Assembly (NCBI GenBank): GCA_943846655.1
Contig: OX044352.1
Location: 682,001 to 746,000, forward strand
DNA: 64,000 nucleotides
Direction: 5' to 3'
DNA from: Porticoccus sp002390525
GTDB taxonomy: Bacteria; Pseudomonadota; Gammaproteobacteria; Pseudomonadales; Porticoccaceae
Positions within the stretch are counted from its first letter, which is position 1. Every line of letters begins with the position of its first letter. The translations under genes were made by a program, and so were the position numbers. Of this stretch, positions 18,801 to 28,207 are shown one piece after another. The notes below the pieces were generated by a model. It made no database searches, had not been told where the DNA came from, and saw nothing but the letters and a program-made list of their open reading frames with translations.

Positions 18801-20351
18801 TCACCCCCACCACATCATGATATTTATTCTATTGAGGATTTAGCTCAATTAATTTTTGATCTTAAGCAAGTAAATCCCCAGGCTCTAGTATCGGTTAAAT
18901 TAGTTTCCCGACCTGGCGTAGGCACCATAGCTGCTGGGGTTGCAAAAGCTTATGCAGACCTCATCACAATATCTGGTTACGATGGAGGAACTGCCGCTAG
19001 TCCATTAACGTCAATACGTTATGCCGGGTCACCCTGGGAGCTCGGCCTATCTGAAGCTCACCAGATGTTGAGAGCAAACGATCTGCGACATAAGGTTCGT
19101 ATTCAGGCTGATGGAGGACTTAAAACAGGTTTAGACGTTGTAAAGGCTGCTATTTTGGGTGCTGAAAGCTTTGGTTTTGGTACTGGCCCAATGGTTGCAC
19201 TTGGGTGTAAATACTTGCGAATTTGCCATTTAAATAATTGTGCTACAGGCGTCGCTACGCAGGATGCTGAGCTTAGAGAAAATTATTATAAAGGTACTGT
19301 AAATACTGCAAAAAACTTTTTTCTTTTCATGGCTGAAGAAACACGTGAATGGATGTCCAAACTTGGAGTTAAAACTCTAGAAGAATTGGTCGGCAGAGTC
19401 GAGCTACTAGAGATTTTTGACGGTGTTACCGCAAAACAAAGAAAATTAGATTTGTCCCCATTATTACACACAGACAAGTTATTGAAGAGCAAACCGCAAA
19501 CATGTGGGATTTTGAGAAATGATCCCTTCGATCAAGGACGTCTAGCAGAAAAAATGGTGGAAGATATTTTATCTGCAATTGAAACAAAAACAGGTGGTGA
19601 ATTTAAATATAATATAGGTAATTGTGATCGCTCCATTGGAGCTAGGCTCTCCGGTGAAATAGCGAAGCGTCATGGTAATCAGGGCATGAGTGATGCACCA
19701 ATTAAATTAAAACTCGAGGGTGTTGCTGGTCAGTCGCTCGGAGTTTGGAATGCTGGTGGATTAAATATATACCTCTGTGGCGATGCAAATGATTATGTCG
19801 GAAAAGGGATGGCTGGTGGAAAAATTGTTATATTCCCACCGAAAGAAAGTAAACTTATTTCTCATACAGCACCTATTTTAGGAAATACTTGTTTGTATGG
19901 TGCAACAGCTGGAAAATTATTTGCAGCCGGTTGTGCGGGAGAGCGATTTGCTGTCAGAAATTCTGGAGCCCATGCTGTTATTGAAGGTGCAGGCCATCAT
20001 TGTTGTGAATATATGACTGGAGGTATAGTAGTTATATTAGGTTCCGTAGGTCCTAATTTTGGTGCAGGTATGACTGGTGGTTTTGCTTATGTTCTAGATG
20101 AAAATAAAACTTTTGTTGATAGTTATAATATGGAGCTAGTTGAAATCCAGCGTATTACAACAGAATCAACAGAGAGTCATAGATTACATTTAGAGGCGAT
20201 GGTAACCGAATTTGTTTCTGAAACAAGGAGCGTTTGGGGCCAAGAGATTTTAGATAACTTCGAAAATTTCATTAGAAAGTTTTGGTTAGTTAAACCTAAA
20301 GCAGCAAGCCTACATAAATTATTGGCACATACACATGTTGAGTCTCAATGA
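15897..20351 (+). CDS. gltB: Glutamate synthase (NADPH) large subunit
   Basis: GltB transfers the amide of glutamine to 2-oxoglutarate, giving two glutamates (GOGAT). The 1484-residue chain has the full domain order. A class II glutamine amidotransferase has its nucleophile Cys15 (FKDNCGFGL) exposed after propeptide cleavage. A central domain follows, then the FMN domain with QGAKPGEGGQLPGGK, the 3Fe-4S cysteines in CKYLRICHLNNCATG, and the C-terminal glycine-repeat beta-helix (GGKIVIFPP, GAHAVIEGAG). The ATG at 15897 has AGGG nine bases upstream. It is followed by gltD. Confidence 0.97.
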   Translation: MQTGLYDLSEFKDNCGFGLIAHIQGKTSHRVLKTAIEALTCMTHRGGIASDGKTGDGCGLLLQKPDSFMRDIAISLFDIKLPELYAIGSVMLSQNKDHRRNAKITMEKNLHDQGLEIVGWRKVPTNNDCLGEIALKTIPVIEQIFITAGNLDKKNFNARLFVAKRKSEIALTSDDSFYIASLAENIISYKGLMMPVDLPKFYLDLGNPLLETAICIFHQRFSTNTSPKWPLAQPFRMLAHNGEINTLAGNRNWSLARTPKLKTTLLPDLQEITPLVNNTGSDSSSLDNMLEFMVAGGMDLHKAIRMLVPPAWDNNQEFGIEERAYFEYMAMHMEPWDGPAGIVITDGRYAVCTLDRNGLRPSRWVLTNDDIITVASEIGVYGYDPKNVTAKGRLGPGDILSIDTNSGAIMNAAQIDKELASANPYQAWLNERTIKIMSSLDDESIEVEGALSKERIRNFMKMFLVSSEEKEQVLRPLAEGGQEAVGSMGDDTPMVVLSSRSRSFYDYFRQQFAQVTNPPIDPLRETLVMSLKTQLGAEGNIFCEIPEHAKRINLSSPVLSPTKYYALKNNTQDDYRVKKFSVNYYPDKDCLEQAIKKLCIEVADAIKDGVRCCILSDSDIQPDKLPIQMLMAVGAVHHYLITLGLRCDANIIASTASARDSHQIATLIGCGASAVYPFLSYHVLSDMVDLGEIRCDTGTAFKNYRQGMNKGLLKILSKMGISNIASYRGAQLYEIIGLSPEIVSTCFIGTPSRIRGSEFKDLQDDQQKLSDHAWSERKPVSPGGLLKYVHGQEYHAYNPDVITTLHRAVKESDYSAWHDYANLVNKRPIATLRDLLKIKCDIESIPLSSVEPVEKILQRFDSAGMSLGALSPEAHEGLAQAMNTLGGRSNSGEGGEDPSRYGTIKASKIKQVASGRFGVTPSYLSSAEVIQIKIAQGAKPGEGGQLPGGKVNELIAKLRYSVPGVTLISPPPHHDIYSIEDLAQLIFDLKQVNPQALVSVKLVSRPGVGTIAAGVAKAYADLITISGYDGGTAASPLTSIRYAGSPWELGLSEAHQMLRANDLRHKVRIQADGGLKTGLDVVKAAILGAESFGFGTGPMVALGCKYLRICHLNNCATGVATQDAELRENYYKGTVNTAKNFFLFMAEETREWMSKLGVKTLEELVGRVELLEIFDGVTAKQRKLDLSPLLHTDKLLKSKPQTCGILRNDPFDQGRLAEKMVEDILSAIETKTGGEFKYNIGNCDRSIGARLSGEIAKRHGNQGMSDAPIKLKLEGVAGQSLGVWNAGGLNIYLCGDANDYVGKGMAGGKIVIFPPKESKLISHTAPILGNTCLYGATAGKLFAAGCAGERFAVRNSGAHAVIEGAGHHCCEYMTGGIVVILGSVGPNFGAGMTGGFAYVLDENKTFVDSYNMELVEIQRITTESTESHRLHLEAMVTEFVSETRSVWGQEILDNFENFIRKFWLVKPKAASLHKLLAHTHVESQ

Positions 20352-20405
20352 TTAGAAGAAAACGATAAATTTGAAAATGCAGTTGATGTCAGAGAGTTGA
20401 AGCTT

Positions 20406-21824
20406 ATGGACGATAGATTAAACAATGATTTCCAGTTTGTTCAGGTAAATAGACATGATCCTGAAACAAAGGATATGCATAGTCGTACAAAAGAATTTGT
20501 TGAAATATATCAACCAACTGAAGATAAAGATGCCTGTAATCAAGCACATCGCTGTCTGGATTGTGGAAACCCCTACTGTGAATGGAAATGCCCCGTCCAT
20601 AATTACATACCAAATTGGTTAAAATTACTCTCGGATGGAAATATTATTGAGGCTGCCGAATTGTGCCATTCTACCAATACATTACCTGAGGTATGCGGTC
20701 GTGTTTGTCCTCAAGATCGATTATGTGAAGGGGCTTGTACTTTAAACGAAGAATTTGGTGCTGTAACGATCGGTAATGCTGAAAAGTATATTACAGATAC
20801 AGCGTTTGCTATGGGTTGGCGACCAGATATGTCCAAAGTGATTAAGACTGACAAAAAAGTCGCTATCATCGGTGCTGGGCCAGCAGGATTAGGTTGTGCT
20901 GATATTTTAGTTCGCAACGGCGTAAAACCAGTAGTTTTTGATCGCTACCCAGAAATTGGAGGCCTGATAACTTTTGGAATTCCAGAATTTAAATTAGAAA
21001 AATCGATAATGCAGCAACGACGTGAGATATTTGAGGGTATGGGTATCGAATTTAAGTTAAACACCGACATTGGTGTAGATGTTAGCATTGATGAATTAGT
21101 AGATGAATTCGATGCCATTTTTTTGGGGATGGGAACTTATAAAGCAATGAAGGGCGACTTCCCTGGAGAAAATCTACCTGGAGTTTATGATGCATTACCG
21201 TTCCTCATATCCAATGTAAATAGGAATATGGGCTGGGAAAAGGATTCCAGTGATTATATAAGTGTGGATGGCCAACAGGTTGTTGTTTTGGGGGGTGGTG
21301 ATACCGCGATGGACTGTAATCGCACATCAATAAGACAAGGAGCAACATCAGTTTCATGTGCTTACCGTCGTGATCGAGAAAACATGCCTGGATCACGTAA
21401 AGAAGTTAAGAATGCACAGGAGGAAGGAGTCCAGTTCCTATTTAATAGGCAGCCTATTGAAATTATTGGAAAAAATAAAGTTGAAGGTATAAAAGTCGTG
21501 ACTACAAAATTAGGAGAACCTGATGAAAATGGTCGTCGTAAACCAACTCCAGTACCTGGAAGTGAAGAGATACTCCCTGCGGATGTTGTACTGATTGCAT
21601 TTGGATTTCAACCTAACCCAGCATCATGGATGATGGATCTAGGAGTTAATCTAAACGACTGGGAGGGAGTTATTGCACCAGAGGATCAGCAGTTTAAGTT
21701 TCAGACTACTAATCCTAAGGTTTTTGCTGGGGGCGACATGGTTCGTGGGTCTGATTTAGTTGTTACTGCTATTTGGGAGGGCAGGCAAGCTGGTGAAGGC
21801 ATCCTTGATTACCTTAAAATCTAG
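20406..21824 (+). CDS. gltD: Glutamate synthase small subunit
   Basis: GltD is the flavoprotein that passes electrons from NADPH to GltB. N-terminal cysteine clusters for two 4Fe-4S centres are visible (CNQAHRCLDCGNPYCEWKC and CGRVCPQDRLCEGAC). They are followed by the FAD fold GAGPAGLGCADIL and the NADPH fold VVLGGGDTAMDC. The ATG at 20406 gives MDDRLNNDFQF, which matches the family start and has GAGAG upstream; an in-frame TTG three codons earlier is less likely. The pair is followed closely by hemE, as in Pseudomonas. Confidence 0.96.
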   Translation: MDDRLNNDFQFVQVNRHDPETKDMHSRTKEFVEIYQPTEDKDACNQAHRCLDCGNPYCEWKCPVHNYIPNWLKLLSDGNIIEAAELCHSTNTLPEVCGRVCPQDRLCEGACTLNEEFGAVTIGNAEKYITDTAFAMGWRPDMSKVIKTDKKVAIIGAGPAGLGCADILVRNGVKPVVFDRYPEIGGLITFGIPEFKLEKSIMQQRREIFEGMGIEFKLNTDIGVDVSIDELVDEFDAIFLGMGTYKAMKGDFPGENLPGVYDALPFLISNVNRNMGWEKDSSDYISVDGQQVVVLGGGDTAMDCNRTSIRQGATSVSCAYRRDRENMPGSRKEVKNAQEEGVQFLFNRQPIEIIGKNKVEGIKVVTTKLGEPDENGRRKPTPVPGSEEILPADVVLIAFGFQPNPASWMMDLGVNLNDWEGVIAPEDQQFKFQTTNPKVFAGGDMVRGSDLVVTAIWEGRQAGEGILDYLKI

Positions 21825-21835
21825 AGATTTTTCTG

Positions 21836-22903
21836 ATGATAGAACTTAAAAACGATCGCTTTCTTCGGGCGTTGATGCGCAAGACTGTTGATATCACACC
21901 TATATGGATGATGCGTCAAGCTGGACGTTATCTTCCTGAGTATAGAAAAGTTCGTGCTGAAGCTGGAGATTTTATGGCACTCTGTACAAATCCAGAGAGA
22001 GCATGTGAAGTGACTTTACAGCCTATAGAGCGTTACGATTTAGATGCAGCAATACTATTTTCAGATATCTTAACGATTCCTGATGCGATGGGCTTGGGGC
22101 TTTTCTTTGAGCCTGGCGAGGGACCTCGTTTTCACAATCCAGTAAGAACTGAAAAAGATATTAATAGGCTGTCTGTCATAGACCCCTACAAGGATCTATC
22201 TTACGTAGTTGACGCAGTGACTAATATACGGCGGGAGCTGAATGGACGTGTTCCACTTATAGGATTTTCTGGCAGCCCCTGGACACTTGCAACCTATATG
22301 GTAGAAGGTAAATCCAGCCGTGATTTTTTAATAAGCAAGACGATGATGTTCAATCAACCAGATTTGATGCATCAATTGCTAAGTGTTTTAACAGATTCAG
22401 TCATTGTTTATCTTAACGCACAAATTAAGGCTGGTGCACAAGCAATCCAGATCTTTGATACTTGGGGGGGTGTACTCTCTTACCATGCTTATAAAGAGTT
22501 TTCATTACAGTATATGAAAAAAATTGTTTATGGTTTAATCAAAGAAAATGAAGGTAGGAAGGTCCCCATAATCCTCTTTACCAAGGGTGGCGGCCAATGG
22601 TTAGATGAAATCGTCACTAGTGGTTGCGATGCAGTTAGCCTTGATTGGACGACAAACATTGGTGTTGCACGTAAAAGTGTAGGTGATAAAGTTTGTTTAC
22701 AAGGCAATATGGATCCAGCAATTTTACGATCAAACCCAAAGCGTATAAAAGAAGAGGTAGAAGCTATTCTGATGCAATTTGGTGGTGGTACTGGTCATGT
22801 GTTCAATCTAGGTCATGGAATAACACCCGATATCAAACCTGAAAATGTGAGAGTATTTATTGACGCTGTCCATGAGTTGTCATCAGTTCACCGTAACGCG
22901 TAA
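21836..22903 (+). CDS. hemE: Uroporphyrinogen decarboxylase
   Basis: HemE decarboxylates the four acetate side chains of uroporphyrinogen III to give coproporphyrinogen III. The 355-residue product begins with the conserved PIWMMRQAGRYLPEYR and contains ILFSDILTIPDAMG (substrate Asp), GFSGSPWTLATYM and LQGNMDP. It starts eleven bases after gltD and is probably cotranscribed. Its last 47 bases overlap the 3' end of the convergent psd gene. Confidence 0.97.
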   Translation: MIELKNDRFLRALMRKTVDITPIWMMRQAGRYLPEYRKVRAEAGDFMALCTNPERACEVTLQPIERYDLDAAILFSDILTIPDAMGLGLFFEPGEGPRFHNPVRTEKDINRLSVIDPYKDLSYVVDAVTNIRRELNGRVPLIGFSGSPWTLATYMVEGKSSRDFLISKTMMFNQPDLMHQLLSVLTDSVIVYLNAQIKAGAQAIQIFDTWGGVLSYHAYKEFSLQYMKKIVYGLIKENEGRKVPIILFTKGGGQWLDEIVTSGCDAVSLDWTTNIGVARKSVGDKVCLQGNMDPAILRSNPKRIKEEVEAILMQFGGGTGHVFNLGHGITPDIKPENVRVFIDAVHELSSVHRNA

Positions 22904-23717
22904 CTAATCCAGGCTTATATTTCTCCAACCAAGAAGTTTTTCTGTGTTCGAACATTACTATCACCGTGGAACCAAATTTAAACCTCCCCATTTCTTCACC
23001 CTTCTTTAAACTGAAGTTTTTTGAATCCATATTATCGATTAGGGAAACTTGAGGATAGTAGTGGCCGCGCCAAACAGATTCAATTCCAGCAACCATCATT
23101 GCACCTACTAAAATTACTGCACAAAAACCAACTGGAGTATCAAAAATACAAACTAAACGCTCATTTTTGGCAAATAGACCATCTATGTGATTGGAGGTTT
23201 GTAAATTAACAGAGAATAGTTTCCCAGGTATGTATCTGGCCAAAACTAATTTTCCATCGATAGGCATATGCACTCTATGGTAGTCTTTTGGAGATAGGTA
23301 TATTGTTATAAATTCACCACTGAGAAAACTTTTGGTGTATCCATCATCAGATCCGAGCAAAGCCGCAGTAGAAAAATATTTTCCTTTAGCTTGAAGAACA
23401 TCTCCTTCATGAATTGAACCTACCTGACTAACAACTCCGTCAACAGGACAGATAATCGATGAGGCTCCTATATCTATAGGCCTAACATCTTTTTTTAACG
23501 CTCTTGTAAAAAAAGCATTAAAGTTTTCATAGCTATCAGGAGAATCTGATATTGCTTCATTAAGATTAATTTTATAAACCTTAATAAATAGTTTAATCAG
23601 AATATTTTTTAACCAAACAGTTTTAGTTTCAGCTAAAATTGAACCACCTCTTGATAAAATATGCTGTGGAACCAAGCGTTGAAATGCAATAAATAACTCC
23701 GTGCAAAGTTTCTTCAT
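22857..23717 (-). CDS. psd: Phosphatidylserine decarboxylase proenzyme
   Basis: Psd makes phosphatidylethanolamine at the inner membrane. The 286-residue proenzyme has the catalytic Asp in CPVDGVVSQVG and the His in YHRVHMP. The self-cleavage motif is in FKFGSTVIV, where the Ser becomes the pyruvoyl group. The protein continues beyond hemE's stop, so the two genes share 47 bases tail to tail. The start is five bases from the upstream rhodanese stop, the same psd/rhodanese pairing seen in Pseudomonas. Confidence 0.95.
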   Translation of the reverse strand: MKKLCTELFIAFQRLVPQHILSRGGSILAETKTVWLKNILIKLFIKVYKINLNEAISDSPDSYENFNAFFTRALKKDVRPIDIGASSIICPVDGVVSQVGSIHEGDVLQAKGKYFSTAALLGSDDGYTKSFLSGEFITIYLSPKDYHRVHMPIDGKLVLARYIPGKLFSVNLQTSNHIDGLFAKNERLVCIFDTPVGFCAVILVGAMMVAGIESVWRGHYYPQVSLIDNMDSKNFSLKKGEEMGRFKFGSTVIVMFEHRKTSWLEKYKPGLVTRYGELMTTHGQRQ

Positions 23718-23721
23718 CTGG

Positions 23722-24528
23722 TTATTTTTCCACTAAAGTTTCTGGATGGTTACCCCATTCTGCCCAAGAACCATCATAGGCACGAATATTAGTGAATCCT
23801 AATACTCTACCAAGCATATATGTAAAACCAGATCGGTGGTGTGATTGACAGTGAGTAACAGTAGCCTTGTTTGCCGATATACCTAAATTTTCAAGTTTAA
23901 TTAATGCATCTATATGAATGCGTTGATTACGTTTGAAGTCCATCATTTTTGTCCAATCACAATTTATAGCGCCAGGTATATGCCCTGCTTTTTCAGTATA
24001 GACTGTTGTTCCGTTGAATTCTGCTTCACTTCTTGCATCCCAAATTTGAAGATCTTGATCGCCTAATAAAGTCATTAGTTCCTTGATATCAATTATAGGA
24101 GTTCGGTTGATCGAAAAGGTACGCTGAACAGGACTAACCACATGCTTATCTGAGGTTATAGGATAACCCTCGTTATGCCATGCAATTAGACCACCATTAA
24201 GGTAAGACCAATTTTTGTGACCGATTACATCAAGGGTCCAAAGGAATCTTCCAGCCCATCCACCACCTTCATCATCGTAAGCAACCACATGCTTGTCTTC
24301 AGTTAGACCAATACTATTCATGATCTCTGTAATTTGCTCTATCGAAGGAAGCTTATTAGGTATTGGAAATGAACCTGCAAGAAGACTTTTTGGGGACAAG
24401 TGAATTGCTCCAGGTATATGCTTTTGGGTATAAAGACCATCATTACATAGGTCGATAATCAGAATATTTGATTCTCCAAGTTGAGCACTTAAGGATTCTG
24501 GCTCTATGAGGTGCTGTAGTTTTGACAT
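23722..24528 (-). CDS. Thiosulfate sulfurtransferase (rhodanese, RhdA-like)
   Basis: A 268-residue tandem-rhodanese protein. The inactive N-terminal half (IDLCNDGLYTQKHIPGAIHL) is followed by an active C-terminal half (IWDARSEAEFNG ... AGHIPGAINCDW). The catalytic loop is CQSHHRSG, very close to the CQTHHRSG of Azotobacter RhdA and unlike the CGSGVTA of mercaptopyruvate sulfurtransferases. It therefore probably moves sulfane sulfur from thiosulfate to an acceptor. It lies between psd and rsgA; the motAB genes found here in pseudomonads are missing. Confidence 0.9.
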   Translation of the reverse strand: MSKLQHLIEPESLSAQLGESNILIIDLCNDGLYTQKHIPGAIHLSPKSLLAGSFPIPNKLPSIEQITEIMNSIGLTEDKHVVAYDDEGGGWAGRFLWTLDVIGHKNWSYLNGGLIAWHNEGYPITSDKHVVSPVQRTFSINRTPIIDIKELMTLLGDQDLQIWDARSEAEFNGTTVYTEKAGHIPGAINCDWTKMMDFKRNQRIHIDALIKLENLGISANKATVTHCQSHHRSGFTYMLGRVLGFTNIRAYDGSWAEWGNHPETLVEK

Positions 24529-24601
24529 GATTACCTTCTTATCTTATTTAGATTTATTAGACTAACATTATCGCTCAAGACCTAACCTATCTCTAGAATT
24601 T

Positions 24602-25618
24602 TTAATTATCTTTTCCAGCACTATGGACAATATGTAAATAACTATCGAACCTTTCACGTGCTATTTTTCCATTCTTAACCGCCATGATCAATGCACAGCC
24701 TACCTCTCGTTTGTGACTACAGTTACGAAATTTACATTTTCCTAGATGCTCAATGAATTCTATAAAGCCGTTAGCAATTTCATCTGGTGCAAGATGTAAT
24801 AAACCAAACTCGCGTACACCCGGAGAATCGACAACACTTCCACCATTGTTGAGATGAAAAAGTTGAGAGGTAGTAGTGGTATGAATTCCCTTTTTCTTCG
24901 ATTCAGATAAATCTCCAACTTTTAAGTTAATCTTGGGTATTAGTTTGTTCAGTAAAGAAGACTTCCCCACACCTGACTGACCTACCAGAACACTTGTAAA
25001 ATTATTCAGGTAAGCTTCAAGTTGTTTTAAACCATGACCATTTTTTGCTGAAACAAAAAAATGGTCATAACCTAAATTTTTATATTTACTTACTAATGAA
25101 AACAGAGCTTCACAGTTCTCTTTAATAATAAGATCGGCTTTATTTATTATTAATAAAGGCCTTATAGATTGATTTTCAGACTCCACTATATAACGATCTA
25201 TAAGATTTGAATGGGGTTTTGGGTAAAGAGAAATAACAATGGCTATTCTGTTGATATTAGCTGCCACAGCACGTAAATTTCCTCGATCATCAGGACGACA
25301 AATCTGAGTTTCTCTTGGATGCCGCGCAATGACCACTCCGTAATCACCATGATCTTTCCAAGTAACTTTGTCACCAGCAACAATTACAGGTAAATTGGCC
25401 CTCAGGTGGCACCGACGTGCAATTGTCTTTGACAAATTTATTTCTTGAACATCAATCTGCGCACCATAGCTTGCAGTCACTATGCCAGGCTTCTCTATAC
25501 TGACATTCTCAGAGTCCTCTTCTATATGGGCTGCAAGAACATCAGTTTTAGCGCTCGCATTTAATTGATTCTTTTCAATACGCTTGCGTTGCTGTTTGGT
25601 TAATTGGCGCTTCGTCAA
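24602..25618 (-). CDS. rsgA: Ribosome small-subunit GTPase RsgA
   Basis: RsgA is a circularly permuted GTPase that checks late 30S maturation. The product has the OB-fold N-terminus and then G-domain motifs in permuted order: NKAD (G4), GQSGVGKSSLLN (G1) and DSPGVREFG (G3). A C-terminal zinc site (CKFRNCSHKREVGC) follows. The frame opens at 25669, but I chose the TTG at 25618 because AAGGA lies seven bases upstream. The resulting N-terminus, TKRQLTKQQRKRI, matches the family; this gives 338 residues. It is divergent from orn, the usual arrangement. Confidence 0.94.
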   Translation of the reverse strand: MTKRQLTKQQRKRIEKNQLNASAKTDVLAAHIEEDSENVSIEKPGIVTASYGAQIDVQEINLSKTIARRCHLRANLPVIVAGDKVTWKDHGDYGVVIARHPRETQICRPDDRGNLRAVAANINRIAIVISLYPKPHSNLIDRYIVESENQSIRPLLIINKADLIIKENCEALFSLVSKYKNLGYDHFFVSAKNGHGLKQLEAYLNNFTSVLVGQSGVGKSSLLNKLIPKINLKVGDLSESKKKGIHTTTTSQLFHLNNGGSVVDSPGVREFGLLHLAPDEIANGFIEFIEHLGKCKFRNCSHKREVGCALIMAVKNGKIARERFDSYLHIVHSAGKDN

Positions 25619-25821
25619 TATTTTTCCTTTTCGACAATAGTCTCCATCAAAAATTATTGTTGTAAACAAATACTATCATTTTTGGCTTAAAAAAACTTAA
25701 AGATAAAGCACTAGCATTCTTTAGAAAAACTATTATCGGAAATATAATTAGAAAACATTATTTATAAAAATGTTTAATATGTATAAAATATGATTGATTT
25801 CAATAAATGGTAAAAATTTAG

Positions 25822-26388
25822 ATGAACCACACAGGCGAAGAAAAAAAAGATGCGCATAATCTTGTGTGGATTGACTTAGAGATGACTGGTTTAGATACAC
25901 TCAATGACGTAATTATTGAAATTGCCACAATCGTGACAGATAAAAATCTCAATATTATTGCTGAGGGTCCAGTTTTTGCTATAAATCAAAAAAAACAAAT
26001 ACTTGATAGTATGGACGAATGGAATACACGACAACATAATCGCTCAGGCCTAGTTGACCGTGTGCTGCAAAGTAAAACTTCTTCTAAAGATGCAGAGGTA
26101 AGCACGATAAAATTTTTGGAAAAATTTATAGATCCTGGAACCTCACCCATGTGTGGGAATTCAATTTGCCAAGATCGACGTTTTTTATCAAGAGAAATGC
26201 CAAATCTAGAAAATTTTTTCCATTACCGTAATTTAGATGTTAGCAGTATAAAAGAGCTTGCTTCTCGATGGCGTCCGGAATTGCTGAATAGATTGAAGAA
26301 AAAAAGTACACACCTTGCCATGGATGATATAAAAGATTCCATTATAGAATTGAAGCATTACCGAGATTTATTTTTTAACATTCCATAA
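25822..26388 (+). CDS. orn: Oligoribonuclease
   Basis: Orn degrades short RNA oligonucleotides, including pGpG, to mononucleotides and is essential in many gammaproteobacteria. The 188-residue product has the DEDDh exonuclease motifs: VWIDLEMTGLD (Exo I), MCGNSICQDRRFL (Exo II) and HLAMDDIKDSI (Exo III). It is divergent from rsgA, a pairing conserved in E. coli and Pseudomonas. Confidence 0.96.
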   Translation: MNHTGEEKKDAHNLVWIDLEMTGLDTLNDVIIEIATIVTDKNLNIIAEGPVFAINQKKQILDSMDEWNTRQHNRSGLVDRVLQSKTSSKDAEVSTIKFLEKFIDPGTSPMCGNSICQDRRFLSREMPNLENFFHYRNLDVSSIKELASRWRPELLNRLKKKSTHLAMDDIKDSIIELKHYRDLFFNIP

Positions 26389-26422
26389 TTAATTTCAAGG
26401 GTAAAAAATTATTTTTTATACT

Positions 26423-27556
26423 TTATTTTTGGAGAGTCGGTGGCACAAAGGAGAGGGCCTGCACCCTTGAATTTATTCTCGCGCACTTATTTTTTTGCTG
26501 AACCAAAGCCCAAGATACATGCTCCTGAACCATTTTTGATGGGAAATCTTTTCTTGAAGTTAATGATTGAACAACTTTTTTTGAGTAGACTGCGTTACCT
26601 AGCCCAATAGCAAGATTTCTGAGCCATCTTTCATAACCAATTCTTCTTATCGGGGACCCCTTTGTGTACTCTAAAAATTCACATTCCGTCCAAAGAAATA
26701 ATTCAGCTAATTTACGATTATCTAGATTATGCCTTGGAGAAAAATCTATCTCACTTGTCGTTTTTGCTGTCTTATTCCATGGGCAAATGGTCTGACAGTC
26801 ATCACAGCCAAATACTCGATTACCCATGGGTTTGCGGAATTCCTCGGGTATCCCCCCCTTATTCTCAATTGTGAGATATGAAATACATTTTTTTGCATCA
26901 AGAATATAGGGTTCGGGGAATGCATTGGTAGGACAAACTTTAATACATGCCTTACATTCACCACATTTACTCGTTTCTGATGGCTTATCTTTTGGTAAAG
27001 GTAAGCTAGTATATATCTCACCAAGAAAAAACCATGAGCCCTCATTACTATTGATGATTAGTGTATTTTTACCCATCCAGCCTAGCCCTGCTTTTTCTGC
27101 CAAAGGTTTTTCCATAACAGGAGCGCTATCTACAAATGGCCTCTGTATTAAACTCCCAGGAACAGCTAATTCGATTCTTTTACTTAATTTCTTTAATCGA
27201 TTTCGAATTAATTTATGGTAGTCTCGACCTAACGCATAGCGTGAGATATATGCTTTATCACTGTCTTTAAGCACAGCAATCATATCACTATCCGGTGGAA
27301 GATAATTCATACGTGCTACTATGACTGAGCATGTGCCGGGCAATAACTTTTCTGGGCGATAGCGCTTATCTCCATGAGAAGCCATCCACTCCATATCTCC
27401 ATGATATCCATTTTCAAGCCATTTATTGAGTTTTTTACTTGTGCCGCCTAGATTTATATCTGTGATGGCAACCTGCTGAAAACCCAGCTCAGCTCCCCAT
27501 TGCTTAATTCGGCTAGCAAGGTCTATATAATCTATTTGAGATTTTTTTGGGTGCAT
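26423..27556 (-). CDS. queG: Epoxyqueuosine reductase
   Basis: QueG reduces epoxyqueuosine to queuosine in the wobble position of certain tRNAs, using cobalamin and two 4Fe-4S clusters. The 377-residue product has the N-terminal cobalamin-binding domain (MEWMASHGDKRYRPEKLLPG). The ferredoxin-like cysteines CGECKACIKVCPTNAF and CDDCQTICPWNK are followed by a HEAT-like C-terminus. It is divergent from tsaE. In Pseudomonas nnrD lies between them; it is absent here. Confidence 0.95.
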   Translation of the reverse strand: MHPKKSQIDYIDLASRIKQWGAELGFQQVAITDINLGGTSKKLNKWLENGYHGDMEWMASHGDKRYRPEKLLPGTCSVIVARMNYLPPDSDMIAVLKDSDKAYISRYALGRDYHKLIRNRLKKLSKRIELAVPGSLIQRPFVDSAPVMEKPLAEKAGLGWMGKNTLIINSNEGSWFFLGEIYTSLPLPKDKPSETSKCGECKACIKVCPTNAFPEPYILDAKKCISYLTIENKGGIPEEFRKPMGNRVFGCDDCQTICPWNKTAKTTSEIDFSPRHNLDNRKLAELFLWTECEFLEYTKGSPIRRIGYERWLRNLAIGLGNAVYSKKVVQSLTSRKDFPSKMVQEHVSWALVQQKNKCARINSRVQALSFVPPTLQK

Positions 27557-27694
27557 AATCTATCAGCTATGTGAAGTTAGAGTATAATTTTGCCAGATAT
27601 TTTTTTAATAAGAAGAACTTTATACATAAATCGATGTTTATCCATTATGTTTAATGTATTTTAGTAAGGATCAATTGATCTAGATGGTTAAAAA

Positions 27695-28207
27695 ATGAAG
27701 TATTTACATATAAAGAACATTTCCAGTGAAGATGAAATGATTATATTTGGCAACTTAGTGGGTCGTATTTTGCTTGATTGTCGTCCAGAAAAAGCCAAAA
27801 AGGCTACCTTACTTTTTTTTGAAGGAGATCTTGGGGTTGGCAAAACAACAATTTGCAAAGGAATATTAAATTCTTCTGGTTATGATGGCATCGTAAAAAG
27901 TCCCACTTATAATTTGGTAGAGACTTATGAGCTCGCATCATCGAGATACCATCATTTTGATTTTTATAGACTAGGGTCTCCTGAAGAGTTAGATTATATT
28001 GGCATAAGAGATTACTTTCAGTCTGGAGATATTTGTTTAGTTGAATGGCCAGACCGAGGTAAGGGGTTTCTGCCTGCACCTGATTTATGTCTTAAAATAT
28101 CGGCCAAGAGAAACGGTCGAGAGCTTAATATTGAATCTAAAACTCAGCTAGGAGAATTGTGTTTGAATCATTTATCTATAGCCAAGGAAAATCAACTTGG
28201 TTTATAA
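27695..28207 (+). CDS. tsaE: tRNA threonylcarbamoyladenosine biosynthesis ATPase TsaE
   Basis: TsaE is the ATPase that works with TsaB and TsaD to make t6A in ANN-decoding tRNAs. The 170-residue protein has Walker A GDLGVGKTTICKGIL, the SPTYNLVETYE segment and HFDFYRLG. It overlaps the downstream amidase gene by eleven bases, the conserved tsaE-amiB pairing. Confidence 0.94.
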   Translation: MKYLHIKNISSEDEMIIFGNLVGRILLDCRPEKAKKATLLFFEGDLGVGKTTICKGILNSSGYDGIVKSPTYNLVETYELASSRYHHFDFYRLGSPEELDYIGIRDYFQSGDICLVEWPDRGKGFLPAPDLCLKISAKRNGRELNIESKTQLGELCLNHLSIAKENQLGL

